The position numbers and the translations under genes are program-made. Below the pieces are notes generated by a model that did not search any database, was not told the DNA's origin, and saw only the letters and a list, made by a program, of their open reading frames with translations. From Kribbella pittospori (GTDB lineage Bacteria > Actinomycetota > Actinomycetes > Propionibacteriales > Kribbellaceae), in assembly GCF_004331465.1 (NCBI RefSeq), contig NZ_SJKB01000034.1, forward strand, positions 1-41,786: 41,786 bases of DNA, written 5' to 3'. The stretch's first letter is position 1; each line of letters starts with the position of its first letter. Below are positions 14,316 through 23,445 of the stretch, piece by piece.

Positions 14316-17300
14316 TCAGCGGCGGGCGCGGGCGAGGGCTAGGAGGGTGGCGCCCAGGGCGGTGAGGAGGGTGCCTAGGGTCACGAGGACTGCAGGTGGG
14401 CCGCCGGTGGCGGGGAGTTCGGTGTTGTTGAGGGGTTGAGGGGCTGACATGGGTGGCGCTCCTAGGGTGACCTTGACCGGGGCAGTGACTGCGGCACCGG
14501 TTGCGTCGGTGCGCTGGTACGACACCTTCGCGGTTCCGGTGAAGCCGGCCGTCGGGGTGAGGCTGATGGTCCCGTCCGGAGCGACGGTCCAGGTGCCGGA
14601 GGCGTCGGTGACGCGCTTGGTACAGGTGGCGGCGCCGGCGCGCAGACAGACCGTCCCCGGGTTGATCGCGCCGTCGTCGTTGAGCAGCGGGTTGACCGCG
14701 ACCGGGTTACCCGGCGTACCGGTGGCCGTGTCCGCCGTTGCCTTCGCGAGGATCGGCGCGGCCACGGTGACGTCGACCAGCGCCGTGTTCGACGTACCGT
14801 TCGCGTCGGTGACCCGGTAGGCGAGGGATCGCGTCGTACCGATGAAGCCCTTGGCCGGGGTGAAGGTGATCGTGCCGTTCGCGGCCACCACGAAACCACC
14901 CTCGTCCGGAACGATCACCGCCTTCTTGTCCTTACCGTCCGCCGGATCACGCAGTACGACGGAGTCCGGCGTAAGCGGCGCGGAGGCGTCACCGGGTTTG
15001 TCGTTGCCCAGCACTGCGATGACGACGGCCTGGCCGAAGCCGGTCCGGGCGCTGTCGTCGACGGTGACCGGACGCACCGGCACCACCGTCACCGTGATCG
15101 TCGCGCGCGCCGAGTTCCGGTTGCTGTCCTTCACCTCGTACGCCGCCGGCCGCGCCGTACCCGTGAACGTCGCCACCGGGCTGAACGTCACCTTGCCCTT
15201 GGCAACCGACCACTCCCCCTGCCCGGCAACCATCACGTCGTCGACCAGTGCGCCAGCCGGACCGACCAGCAGCAAGGTCGCCGGATCCAAGGTCGCATCC
15301 GGTCCCGGCTTGTCGTTCGCCAGCGGGTCGACCGTCACCGCCACATGTTGCTTGGTCCGCGCCGCATCAGGCGTCGCCACTGGCCGATCCTGGACCGTGA
15401 CCGTCAGCGAGGCCGCCCCGATCGTCCCGTTGCTGTCGGCCACCTGGTAGCCGACCGGCGTCGTCGTACCGGCGAACCCATCCACCGGCGCAAACCGGAT
15501 CCCACCCGACGGCTGGACAGTGAACAACCCCTGCCCCGGAACCTCCAGCGACGTCACCGGATCGCCGGTCGCCGGATCGAGCAACCGCACCTCGCCGACC
15601 GCGAGCGGTGCCGACTCGTCACCCGCCTTGTCGTTGTCCAGCACCGCGACGTTGACGGCAGTCTCGAAGGGCGTCGACGCGCTGTCGTCCGCAGCGACAG
15701 GCACCACCGGCGTCACCGTCACCACGACGGTCGCAGTCGCCGAATTCCGGCTCGTGTCCGTCACCCGGTAGACGATCGAGACGACACCGCCGTACGCCGG
15801 CGCCGGATCAACCGTGAGCTTCCCGGTCACCGCATCCACCGCGAACGCGGCCTGCCCCGCGATCGTTGCCGTCCGCCCCCACCGCCCCGTGCTCACGTCG
15901 TACACCTGGACTGAGGTCTTCTCCAGTTGAGCTGCCGTGCCCGGCTTGTCGTTGCTCAGCGGATCGACCGTCGTCTTCACGTTCTGCTTCGTGGCCGCAA
16001 TGTCAGCGACCGCCTCCGGACCCTTGCCGACTGTGAGGAACAGCAGCCCCTCGGCGGTCGACCCGTTGTCATCGGTGATCCGGTACGTCGCCGGAGTTGT
16101 CACCCCCTGGTAGTCCTTGACCGGAGTGAAGGTGATCGACCCGTCGTCCGCCGCGGTGTAGCGGCCCTCACCAGGCTGCGTGATGGTCTTGCGATATCCA
16201 CCGGCCGGATCCTTCAACACCAGGCTCGTCCGAATCAATGGCGCCGACGGATCACCAGCCGTGTCGTTCGCCAGCACGTCGACCGTGATCGGGTGGTTGT
16301 ACGGCGTGATGCCCGAATCGTCCACGGTCACGGGCCAGATCGGGGTGACGGTCATCGTCAGCGTCGACGCCGAGAAGTTCCCGTTCGAGTCGGCGACCCG
16401 ATAGTTGATCGCGAGCGCCTTGCCACGGAACGCCGGCAGCGGATCGAAGACCACCGCGCCACTCGACTGCACGGTGTAGGTGCCCTGGTTCGCCACCGTG
16501 ACCTTCTTCAGGTACCCCGCCGTCCGAGCGGCCGGATCCAGGAGGCCGACCGACGAAGGATCGAGCTTGGCGTCAGTGCCCGGGCTGTCGTTGGACAGCA
16601 GGTTCACGGTTACGGTGACGTCCTGCAGCGTGGACGCGGTGTCCGCAACCGCAACCGGCGGCAGGCCGACCGTGATCCACACCTTCGCCGTGGTCGGCGT
16701 TCCATTGCTATCGGCCACTTGATAGGTCAGCGGCGTACCCGGACCGCGGAACGTCGCGCCCGGATCGAAGGTCACCACTCCCCCGGCCGCCGTGTAGACG
16801 CCCTCGTTCGGGATCGCGACCTTCGCCTTCAACGACCCATCCGACGGATCGGTGAGCAGCAGACTGCCTGGGACCAGCGGAGCGGTCACGTCACCCGGCT
16901 TGTCGTTTGCAAGCGCCTTGACCGTGACGGTCTTGTCGTACGGCGTTGTCGCCACATCGTCGGCCGCGACCGGAGTGATCGGGGTGACCGTCACCGTGAT
17001 GGTCGACTTGGCGGCCTGATCGAACCAGTCCGTGACGCGGTAGGTCAGCGTGGTCGCCGTACCGGTGAAGCCCGGCAGCGGGTCCACGGTGACCGTGCCG
17101 TCGGGATTCACCTGGTAGCTGGCCTGACCAGGGATCTTCACCAGCTTCTTGAGGGAGCCGGCGGCCGGATCGAGGAGGGCCAGACTCAGCGGATCCAGGC
17201 CGGTGCCCTGTCCGGCGGTGTCGTTCGCGAGCGGGTCGACGTTCAGCCGCATGCCCTGTTTGCCGGTTGCGGTGTCCGGTTTCGCAGTCGGTGCGACCGG

Positions 17301-20111
17301 TTTCGCGATCGTGACGGTGAGCATCGCGGTGGCCAGCGAACCGTTCACGTCCGAAACGCGGTAGGTGATCGCCGCCGCGACCCCGGTGTACGTCGGCAGC
17401 GGGTCGACCTCGATCTTCCCGTCCGGCGTGACCGTGAACGTCGCCTCGCCGGCGACGACGACCGTCGTCTTCGGCTGATGGCTCTTCGGGTCCAGCAGCC
17501 GCACACTGCTCGGGACCAGCGGGACGGCCGGATTGCCCGCGGTGTCATTCGCCAGCACCGCGACCGAGGCTGTGGTGTCGTACGCCGTACTCGCGGTGTC
17601 GTCCGTGGCATCGGGCTGGACCTTCGTCACCCGGACCGCGATCGCCGCCGTTCCGAGCGCGCCGTTGCCATCAGCAACCTGATAGGTCACCGGCGTCGCG
17701 GGACCACTGAAGGTCCGGACCGGCTCGAACAGGATCCGGCCGTCCGGTCTCGCCGTGTACTTGCCCTGCCCAGGGACGACGACCGACGTCGCCGGCTCGG
17801 AGCGGGTCGGTGCGATCAACCGCACGCTGCCTGGCACCAGGGCCGACCCGGTCGGGCCGGGCTTGTCGTTGTCCAGCACGGGAACCAGCACCGGCACGCC
17901 CTGCAGGATCGTGACCGCGTCCGGATTCGCGACCGGCGGACCGGGCGCGTCAACCGAGACCGTCAGCGAGGCCCGCGCCGCGGTCCCGTTCTTGTCCAGC
18001 ACCTGGTACATCAACGCCGTGCCGACGCCGTGGAAACCGCGCACCGGACGGAAAGCGATCTTGCCGTCGGCCACCAAGTACGTCGCCTGCCGCGCGATGG
18101 TCACCTGGTCGACGAGCTTCTGGCTGATCGGATCGACGAGCCGCAGGCTGGCGGGGTCGAGCGGTGCATCAGGAGAGCCGGGAAGGTCGTTGTCCAGCAC
18201 CGGTACGACGGCGTCCGTGTCGAACGGCGTGGACACGGAGTCGCCGTTCGCCGTGGGCTTCACCGGGGTGACCGTGACGACGAGCGTGGACTCGGTCGTC
18301 TGCTTGGTGGTGTCGGTGACGCGGTAGCCGATCGACGTACCGACACCGGTGAACTGCGGCTTCGGCACGAAGTCCACCGCGCCGCTGGACTTGACGGCGT
18401 ACTCGCCCTCGCCGGGGATGACCACCGTCTTCTTGAAGGTCGCGTCGGCCGGGTCGCGGAGTACGACGGAGCCGGGGACGAGGGTGACGCCGGGGGCGGC
18501 GTGGTCGTTGGCGAGCGGCTCCAGCGCGATGCTGACGTTCTGCGGGGTGGTCGCGGTGTCAGGCGTGGCGACCGGACCGGCGGGCAGTGCGACGGTGACT
18601 GTCAGGGTCGCGGTCGCCGTACTGCCGTTGCTGTCGGCAACCCGGTAGGTGACCGGCTTGGCCAGGCCGACGAAGCCCGGGACCGGGTCGACGTCGATCT
18701 TGCCGTCGGACCTGGCGACGTACTTGGCCTGGCCGACGACGTTCACCATCTCGACGCACCTGTTGCCGTCGACGAGGCAGAGCGAGCCCGGTTCGAGTGG
18801 CGCGTCCGGGTCGCCGGGCTTGTCGTTGCCGAGGACGTTGACGATCTGGCCGGTGTCGAACGCGGTGGTCGCGGTGTCGTCGAGCAGGATCGGCGGTGGC
18901 GGCGGGGCGATCGTGATCGGGTGATCCTCGACCTCACCGGCGTCGGCGGCACCGGTCGGTTTCTCCACCTGCGCGTCGTTGTAGCCGATGCGCACGCGCG
19001 CGTACGACGCTCCGGCCTTGGGGCGAGCGAGTTTGCTCCAGTTGAGGGTGGCCGCGCCCTGACCGGAGGCGAACGTGGTGCAGGCGCGCTCGGTCGGTTG
19101 GAAGGCGCCGTTGCGGTCGAGGTCGATCCATGCGCAGACCCGGCCCGACTTGGACGCGCCGCTGACGGCAACGGTCGCGGAGTAGGCGGTCGCGTTGGTG
19201 CGGAGCGGCTTGAAGGCGACGCCGTCGTCAGCCTGATCCGGCGTCTGAGGACCGGTGGTGCCATTGGCAACGGTCGCGTTGTCCTCGGAGGCGTCCTTGC
19301 CGAGGCGTACGTCGCTCAGCACCGACCAGGCAGCGCCGTACGACTCGGGGGCGTCGCCGAAATCCTCGCCTGTGGACGCAACCACGGAGAACGCGTCGCC
19401 GGAGGTCGAGGTGTTGAACGCGGGGAGCTTCGAGTGCTTGGTGAAGATCGCGGTCACGTCGAAGCTGAGCTTGGTGGCGACGCCGTTGATCCGGACGGAA
19501 CCGCAGGCGGCGCTGGCGGTGGCGTCGGGGCCGCCGGCACCGGTCTTGGTGTTGACGCAGTTCGGACCGGCGTCATGGTTCGCGGCGGTGATCGTGTCGC
19601 TGGTGACGGCGAGGTTGTTGCCCTGGCCGACCTTCGTGAGGCTCAAGCCGGCGGTCGTGAGCTTGAGCACCGAGTGCAGCTCGGACTGGGCGGTGGGTCT
19701 GTCGCTCACGGTCTGCGTGACCGCGCCGCCGATCCCGGCCAGGTGGAGCACCGGGTTGCGGACCGGCTGCGAGAACGCGATCGTCACCGTGCCGCGGTCG
19801 CCGCAGCTTCCGGTGGACGCGCAGGTCCCGGTCTTCACCACGAGATCCTCGGCCGGCGTCGTGCGCGCGACCGGCGGTGCGTACGTGGTCGGCGCGATCC
19901 CCCTCACTCCCGCCGTCGTCGCATCCACCAACTCCGTCTGCCCGGTCACGCTGATGGTCTGCTTGAGCCCCGACCCAGGCATCACCGCAGTCGCCGAGTC
20001 CCCCTGCACGAACGGCGCGGAAGGCACCTCGTAGGCGGTTGCGTCCACGCATGGCAGGGCGAGCAGGCCGAACACCAGCAGAATGGATGTGCCCGGTCGC
20101 GTCGCCCGCAT
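14316..20111 (-). CDS. Giant cell-wall-anchored CshA-like repeat adhesin
   Basis: This secreted surface protein has about 1931 residues from the ATG at 20111, which has GGGAGGG 7 nt upstream; an in-frame ATG at 20144 has no ribosome-binding site. A signal peptide (hydrophobic ILLVFGLLALP, cleavage after ATA) is followed by a non-repetitive domain (about 30-245) that resembles the CshA NR2 adhesin domain, then a GEVED-type domain (about 250-400) with DFGDAPESYG and AGEVEDHP. Fourteen repeats of about 105 residues (about 410-1886) are CshA fibril-type, each ending in YRVxDxNG and TVTVTP-like strands. The end carries the sortase motif LPATG (1899-1903), a membrane helix and RARR. No sortase is encoded in the window. 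The ligand is unknown. Confidence 0.88.
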   Translation of the reverse strand: MRATRPGTSILLVFGLLALPCVDATAYEVPSAPFVQGDSATAVMPGSGLKQTISVTGQTELVDATTAGVRGIAPTTYAPPVARTTPAEDLVVKTGTCASTGSCGDRGTVTIAFSQPVRNPVLHLAGIGGAVTQTVSDRPTAQSELHSVLKLTTAGLSLTKVGQGNNLAVTSDTITAANHDAGPNCVNTKTGAGGPDATASAACGSVRINGVATKLSFDVTAIFTKHSKLPAFNTSTSGDAFSVVASTGEDFGDAPESYGAAWSVLSDVRLGKDASEDNATVANGTTGPQTPDQADDGVAFKPLRTNATAYSATVAVSGASKSGRVCAWIDLDRNGAFQPTERACTTFASGQGAATLNWSKLARPKAGASYARVRIGYNDAQVEKPTGAADAGEVEDHPITIAPPPPPILLDDTATTAFDTGQIVNVLGNDKPGDPDAPLEPGSLCLVDGNRCVEMVNVVGQAKYVARSDGKIDVDPVPGFVGLAKPVTYRVADSNGSTATATLTVTVALPAGPVATPDTATTPQNVSIALEPLANDHAAPGVTLVPGSVVLRDPADATFKKTVVIPGEGEYAVKSSGAVDFVPKPQFTGVGTSIGYRVTDTTKQTTESTLVVTVTPVKPTANGDSVSTPFDTDAVVPVLDNDLPGSPDAPLDPASLRLVDPISQKLVDQVTIARQATYLVADGKIAFRPVRGFHGVGTALMYQVLDKNGTAARASLTVSVDAPGPPVANPDAVTILQGVPVLVPVLDNDKPGPTGSALVPGSVRLIAPTRSEPATSVVVPGQGKYTARPDGRILFEPVRTFSGPATPVTYQVADGNGALGTAAIAVRVTKVQPDATDDTASTAYDTTASVAVLANDTAGNPAVPLVPSSVRLLDPKSHQPKTTVVVAGEATFTVTPDGKIEVDPLPTYTGVAAAITYRVSDVNGSLATAMLTVTIAKPVAPTAKPDTATGKQGMRLNVDPLANDTAGQGTGLDPLSLALLDPAAGSLKKLVKIPGQASYQVNPDGTVTVDPLPGFTGTATTLTYRVTDWFDQAAKSTITVTVTPITPVAADDVATTPYDKTVTVKALANDKPGDVTAPLVPGSLLLTDPSDGSLKAKVAIPNEGVYTAAGGVVTFDPGATFRGPGTPLTYQVADSNGTPTTAKVWITVGLPPVAVADTASTLQDVTVTVNLLSNDSPGTDAKLDPSSVGLLDPAARTAGYLKKVTVANQGTYTVQSSGAVVFDPLPAFRGKALAINYRVADSNGNFSASTLTMTVTPIWPVTVDDSGITPYNHPITVDVLANDTAGDPSAPLIRTSLVLKDPAGGYRKTITQPGEGRYTAADDGSITFTPVKDYQGVTTPATYRITDDNGSTAEGLLFLTVGKGPEAVADIAATKQNVKTTVDPLSNDKPGTAAQLEKTSVQVYDVSTGRWGRTATIAGQAAFAVDAVTGKLTVDPAPAYGGVVSIVYRVTDTSRNSATATVVVTVTPVVPVAADDSASTPFETAVNVAVLDNDKAGDESAPLAVGEVRLLDPATGDPVTSLEVPGQGLFTVQPSGGIRFAPVDGFAGTTTPVGYQVADSNGTIGAASLTVTVQDRPVATPDAARTKQHVAVTVDPLANDKPGPDATLDPATLLLVGPAGALVDDVMVAGQGEWSVAKGKVTFSPVATFTGTARPAAYEVKDSNRNSARATITVTVVPVRPVTVDDSARTGFGQAVVIAVLGNDKPGDASAPLTPDSVVLRDPADGKDKKAVIVPDEGGFVVAANGTITFTPAKGFIGTTRSLAYRVTDANGTSNTALVDVTVAAPILAKATADTATGTPGNPVAVNPLLNDDGAINPGTVCLRAGAATCTKRVTDASGTWTVAPDGTISLTPTAGFTGTAKVSYQRTDATGAAVTAPVKVTLGAPPMSAPQPLNNTELPATGGPPAVLVTLGTLLTALGATLLALARARR
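14454..18884 (-). repeat. Array of 14 CshA-type repeat units (7 A-B pairs)
   Basis: The coding repeats alternate strictly between two types. Type A has TPFDT- or TPYD-like starts and VLxNDKPGDxxAPL. Type B has TxxQNVxxxVDPLxND and no APL. Each A-B pair spans about 210 residues (about 630 bp) and there are seven pairs; the last B unit is shorter. Linkers after A units vary, whereas those after B units keep VTxTPxxP. The identity is at protein level and the DNA copies have diverged. Confidence 0.8.
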
Positions 20112-20164
20112 GTGCAGCCCTCCCGAGCAATCACGTTTCCGCATGCTTCGGCCGCGGGGCGGGC

Positions 20165-20198
20165 GGGCCAGCGTAGAAGTAACGGCCTACGCTGGCCC
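20165..20198 (-). terminator. Terminator-like hairpin after the membrane-protein gene
   Basis: Perfect 12-bp arms, GGGCCAGCGTAG (20165-20176) and CTACGCTGGCCC (20187-20198), enclose a 10-nt loop. It lies 15 nt past the stop at 20214 and about 55 nt before the adhesin start, with no U-tract. It probably separates transcription of the glycosyltransferase-type genes from the adhesin gene. Confidence 0.7.
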
Positions 20199-20213
20199 AA
20201 TGTTACGGGCTAA

Positions 20214-22427
20214 TCACTCTCCGAGGTCGTAGATCCGGACCTTGCCGATGCTGTGTCGCAACGTGGCCAGCCGGTCGAGCTCGGCGGACACGGTCCCGTC
20301 GCGGGCGTCGGCGTACAGCCAGCGGACGTCGTACTCGTCGCGGAGCCGGCGGAGGCGGTCCGGTGTCGGCGTGGCGAGTGTCTCGGTGGTGAGCGCGACC
20401 CGCTCCGGCCAGGGCGACGGCTGTTCGGTGTACCGGCGGCCGCCGACACCCTGCTCGGCCATCGCCTGGTTCGTGTACGCCCAGCCCTCCATCAGCGTCC
20501 GGCGGCCGGCGATCCCGGTGACCAGATACCCGCGGGCATCACACCCCGGCGTCTGTCGGCCGGCCGGACGGCACCAGGTGTTCGTGGCAACGACATCGGT
20601 CGGCGCGGAGTGCTTCTCCAGCCATAACGCCGCCATCGCCTCATCCCGATACACCCACCAGTGAGGCGCCCGGTGCGTCTGCGACCTCTCGGTGTCGCCA
20701 TGCGCCGCACTCTGCAGGAACGAACTGATCGGTGAGATCGCCAGCAACATCAGTACGACGAGCAGCCCACCACCCGCCTGCCGGAAGAACAGCCGCCACA
20801 CCAGCAACAGCACGACCGTCAACGCCAGTACGACGAGCAGCACGCGAGTGCTCAGCCACAGTTGACGGCCCCGCGAAGCAGCCGGCACCCCCCTCGCCCA
20901 CACCAGCAGGCCAGCACAGACCACCGACACGACGAACGCCGTGACCGCCACCGGGATCGGCCGCTCGGCCGCACGGACACTGACGGCTGCGAACCAGCCC
21001 GCTGCGGCCAGACTGAACGGCGCGGTGGTGTAGATGAAATAGGACTCACTCACCGACGGATGGTCGATCAGGAGGTACCCGGCCCAACCGGCGATCATCG
21101 CACCCAGCAGGAACCACGCGACCGGATCCCGCCGTCCGGCGACGCCGAAGCCGGCCCACGCCATCGCCTGAAGCGTGAGCAGTACGGCGAGCAGCAGCGT
21201 CAGCGTCCCGATCACCGCACCATGCGCCAGCGCCGGCAGGATCAAACCGCCCTCCCCCGGCGGTGTCGTATCACCGGTCGCGGCCGTGTAGACGGGCAGC
21301 GACTTCAGGACCGCAAGGAACTGCAGCCGCGAACCATTGGTGCTCCCGGCAACCGTCAACAGCGTTCCAGCGCCGACCGCCACGAGCACGACACCGGCGA
21401 CGATGATCCGCCGCGGAACCCGCCGGGTCGTCACCAGCAGGAACACTGCGGCGAGCCCAACCCCTCCGACCAGCAGCGGCAACACCGTCGGCTTCGACCC
21501 ACCGCCGACGATCGCGACCGCGATCACGACCACCCACAACCAGCCTCCGGCGTTCCTGAACAACAGCTCGATCAGGAACACCGCCGCAGTCACACAGGCG
21601 ACCAGCCCGAAGGTCTGCGACGGGCTGAGGAAGGTGACCGGAGGTGCCAGATTCACACTCGTGTCGAAGAACAAGTACAACTGCGGCGCGGCCAGGGCGA
21701 TCGCCGCGAGCAGGCCGGTCCACCAGGTGCGACTCACGATCCGCGCCAGCGTCGCGCACACCAGCAGTACGACGACCAGCCACGGCAGCAGCCACAACCG
21801 GAAGAGCACGACCATCGGCGTCAGCCGAGTGATGTCCACCGCCCCGGCCATGTCGGCGTTCGCGAACCAGTGGTACTCCAGCCGCTCCCCCACCACTTGC
21901 GGCAACTCCGGCGGCACCGACCGGGTCAACTCGTTCACCAATGACAGGTGGTAGAGCAGGTCCGGATAGTACGCCGACCCGTCCGGTGGCATCGGGTGAT
22001 ATGCCAGTACGCCGACGGTGGTCGCGCCGACCATGACTGCCGCCGACACCGCCAGTGCCCAGGTCCACGCGACCGGCAGTGGCTTCGGGTCGGCGATACG
22101 CCAGCACCCGCGCAGGCGTCGTACCGAGGCGAACGCGATCAGGACCAGCAAGGGCCAGACGATCAGCCAGCGCTGCCAGCCGAGTGCGGTGAACAGAGCC
22201 CAGCCGATCAGCTGCCAGGTCGCACCGACGACGGCGCCGAGGCCGAGGTCCTCCGCCCAGTTGCCGGTACTGCGCCAGGCCGCACGCAGGAGGAGAGTGC
22301 CCGGGAGTGCGGTCGCCAGCGCGAAGTAGACGGCGTACTTGACGATGGGGCCCGGTCCGACGTCGACCGAGAGCAGCCCGATGACCGCGACCAGGAACGG
22401 CAGCAGCCAGGGGAGGGACCGCTTCAT
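20214..22427 (-). CDS. Large multi-pass membrane protein, GT-C glycosyltransferase-like
   Basis: This 737-residue protein has roughly a dozen or more hydrophobic segments across residues 5-560, then a soluble C-terminal part of about 170 residues. The first large loop after the early helices contains DGSAYYPDLLYHLSLVNEL and LEYHWFANAD, with acidic and histidine residues, as expected for the outer loop of GT-C enzymes that use polyprenyl-linked sugars. I do not recognise a specific family. It overlaps the upstream glycosyltransferase gene by 4 nt (ATGA), and this pairing of a GT2 polyprenyl-phosphate sugar synthase with a GT-C-like membrane protein supports the role. A hairpin follows the stop. 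Confidence 0.65.
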   Translation of the reverse strand: MKRSLPWLLPFLVAVIGLLSVDVGPGPIVKYAVYFALATALPGTLLLRAAWRSTGNWAEDLGLGAVVGATWQLIGWALFTALGWQRWLIVWPLLVLIAFASVRRLRGCWRIADPKPLPVAWTWALAVSAAVMVGATTVGVLAYHPMPPDGSAYYPDLLYHLSLVNELTRSVPPELPQVVGERLEYHWFANADMAGAVDITRLTPMVVLFRLWLLPWLVVVLLVCATLARIVSRTWWTGLLAAIALAAPQLYLFFDTSVNLAPPVTFLSPSQTFGLVACVTAAVFLIELLFRNAGGWLWVVVIAVAIVGGGSKPTVLPLLVGGVGLAAVFLLVTTRRVPRRIIVAGVVLVAVGAGTLLTVAGSTNGSRLQFLAVLKSLPVYTAATGDTTPPGEGGLILPALAHGAVIGTLTLLLAVLLTLQAMAWAGFGVAGRRDPVAWFLLGAMIAGWAGYLLIDHPSVSESYFIYTTAPFSLAAAGWFAAVSVRAAERPIPVAVTAFVVSVVCAGLLVWARGVPAASRGRQLWLSTRVLLVVLALTVVLLLVWRLFFRQAGGGLLVVLMLLAISPISSFLQSAAHGDTERSQTHRAPHWWVYRDEAMAALWLEKHSAPTDVVATNTWCRPAGRQTPGCDARGYLVTGIAGRRTLMEGWAYTNQAMAEQGVGGRRYTEQPSPWPERVALTTETLATPTPDRLRRLRDEYDVRWLYADARDGTVSAELDRLATLRHSIGKVRIYDLGE

Positions 22428-23389
22428 CGGCGGTGTACCGGTTCCTGATGTCCTTGGTCTTCGAGGCTGTCGTAGCCGACGAGGAACTGTGGCCGGCGCT
22501 GGCTGGACTGGAACAGGCGGGCGACGTACTCGCCGAGCAGGCCGAGGCAGAGCAACTGGATCGCGCCGATCACGCTCACCGCAAGCACGGTCGACGTCCA
22601 GCCCGGGACGCCGTGGCCGGTGAGCTTGATGACGAGTGCGCCGACGACGAACATCACCGACAGCAGACCGCCGAGCAGACCGAGCCAGGTCGCGAGCCGC
22701 AGCGGTGCCGCGGAGAACGCGGTCACGCTGTCGAACGCGAGCCGGAGCATCTTGGTCAGGTTGTACTTCGTCGTCCCGGCAGCCCGCTCAGCGCGGACAT
22801 AACGCACCTCGGCGCTCGGGAAGCCGAGCCACGGGATGACCAGGCGGAACACGCGGCCGTCCTCGGGCAGCGCGTTCACCGCATCGACGACGCGCCGCGA
22901 CACCAGCCGGAAGTCGGCCGCGTCGAACGGGATGTCCTTGCCGACCAGGCGGCACATCAGCCGGTAGTAGAGCCGCGCCGTCGTCCGCTTCGGCCACGAG
23001 TCACTCGACCGGTCCGAGCGAACGCCGTACACGACGTCGACGTCCTGCTCGCGCGCCGCGGCGAGGAACTCGGCGATCACCTCCGGCGGGTCCTGCAGAT
23101 CAGCGTCGATCGTGACGACGTACCGACCGCGGGCACGCCGGAAGCCGGCCGACTGGGCTGCCTGGTGGCCGCTGTTGCGGAGCAGCCGTACGACGCGCAG
23201 CTGCGGCCAGCCGTTCGCGGCCTCGAGCAGGAGCGCGGCGGTCCGGTCCCGGCTTCCGTCGTCGACGACCAGCAGCTCGTAGCTGATCCCGAGTCCGTCC
23301 AGCAGCGGGTGCATCCGCTCGAAGAAGATCGGCAGCACCTCTTCCTCGTCGTACATCGGTACGACGACGGAGAGCTCAGGGTCCGGCAT
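22424..23389 (-). CDS. Polyprenyl-phosphate glycosyltransferase (GT2, GtrB/DPM1-like)
   Basis: This 321-residue protein has a GT-A domain and two C-terminal transmembrane helices (about 230-255 and 265-290). The nucleotide-sugar site is visible as VVDDGSRDRT (41-50) and DADLQDPPE (95-103), and a conserved GEYVARLFQ motif lies after the second helix. Members transfer a sugar from a nucleotide donor to a polyprenyl phosphate on the inner membrane face. The donor sugar is unknown. It is translationally coupled to the multi-pass membrane protein, which could use the product on the outer face. Confidence 0.9.
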   Translation of the reverse strand: MPDPELSVVVPMYDEEEVLPIFFERMHPLLDGLGISYELLVVDDGSRDRTAALLLEAANGWPQLRVVRLLRNSGHQAAQSAGFRRARGRYVVTIDADLQDPPEVIAEFLAAAREQDVDVVYGVRSDRSSDSWPKRTTARLYYRLMCRLVGKDIPFDAADFRLVSRRVVDAVNALPEDGRVFRLVIPWLGFPSAEVRYVRAERAAGTTKYNLTKMLRLAFDSVTAFSAAPLRLATWLGLLGGLLSVMFVVGALVIKLTGHGVPGWTSTVLAVSVIGAIQLLCLGLLGEYVARLFQSSQRRPQFLVGYDSLEDQGHQEPVHRR

Positions 23390-23445
23390 GCTCTGCAGAC
23401 CTTCCAGTTCGAACGGCCGAAGGGATGACCTTACTCATGTCGCGC

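Noticed and set aside
14454..18884. CRISPR array or tandem DNA repeat
   Set aside because: The periodicity is about 315 and 630 bp, it is in frame, and it encodes diverged protein repeats with no short identical repeats and unique spacers.
15927..20213. Open frame of about 1428 codons on the plus strand, antisense to the adhesin
   Set aside because: It is a shadow of the repeat gene caused by G/C-biased third positions. It has no start signal and its peptide is Arg/Asp/Gly-rich low-complexity sequence without domains.
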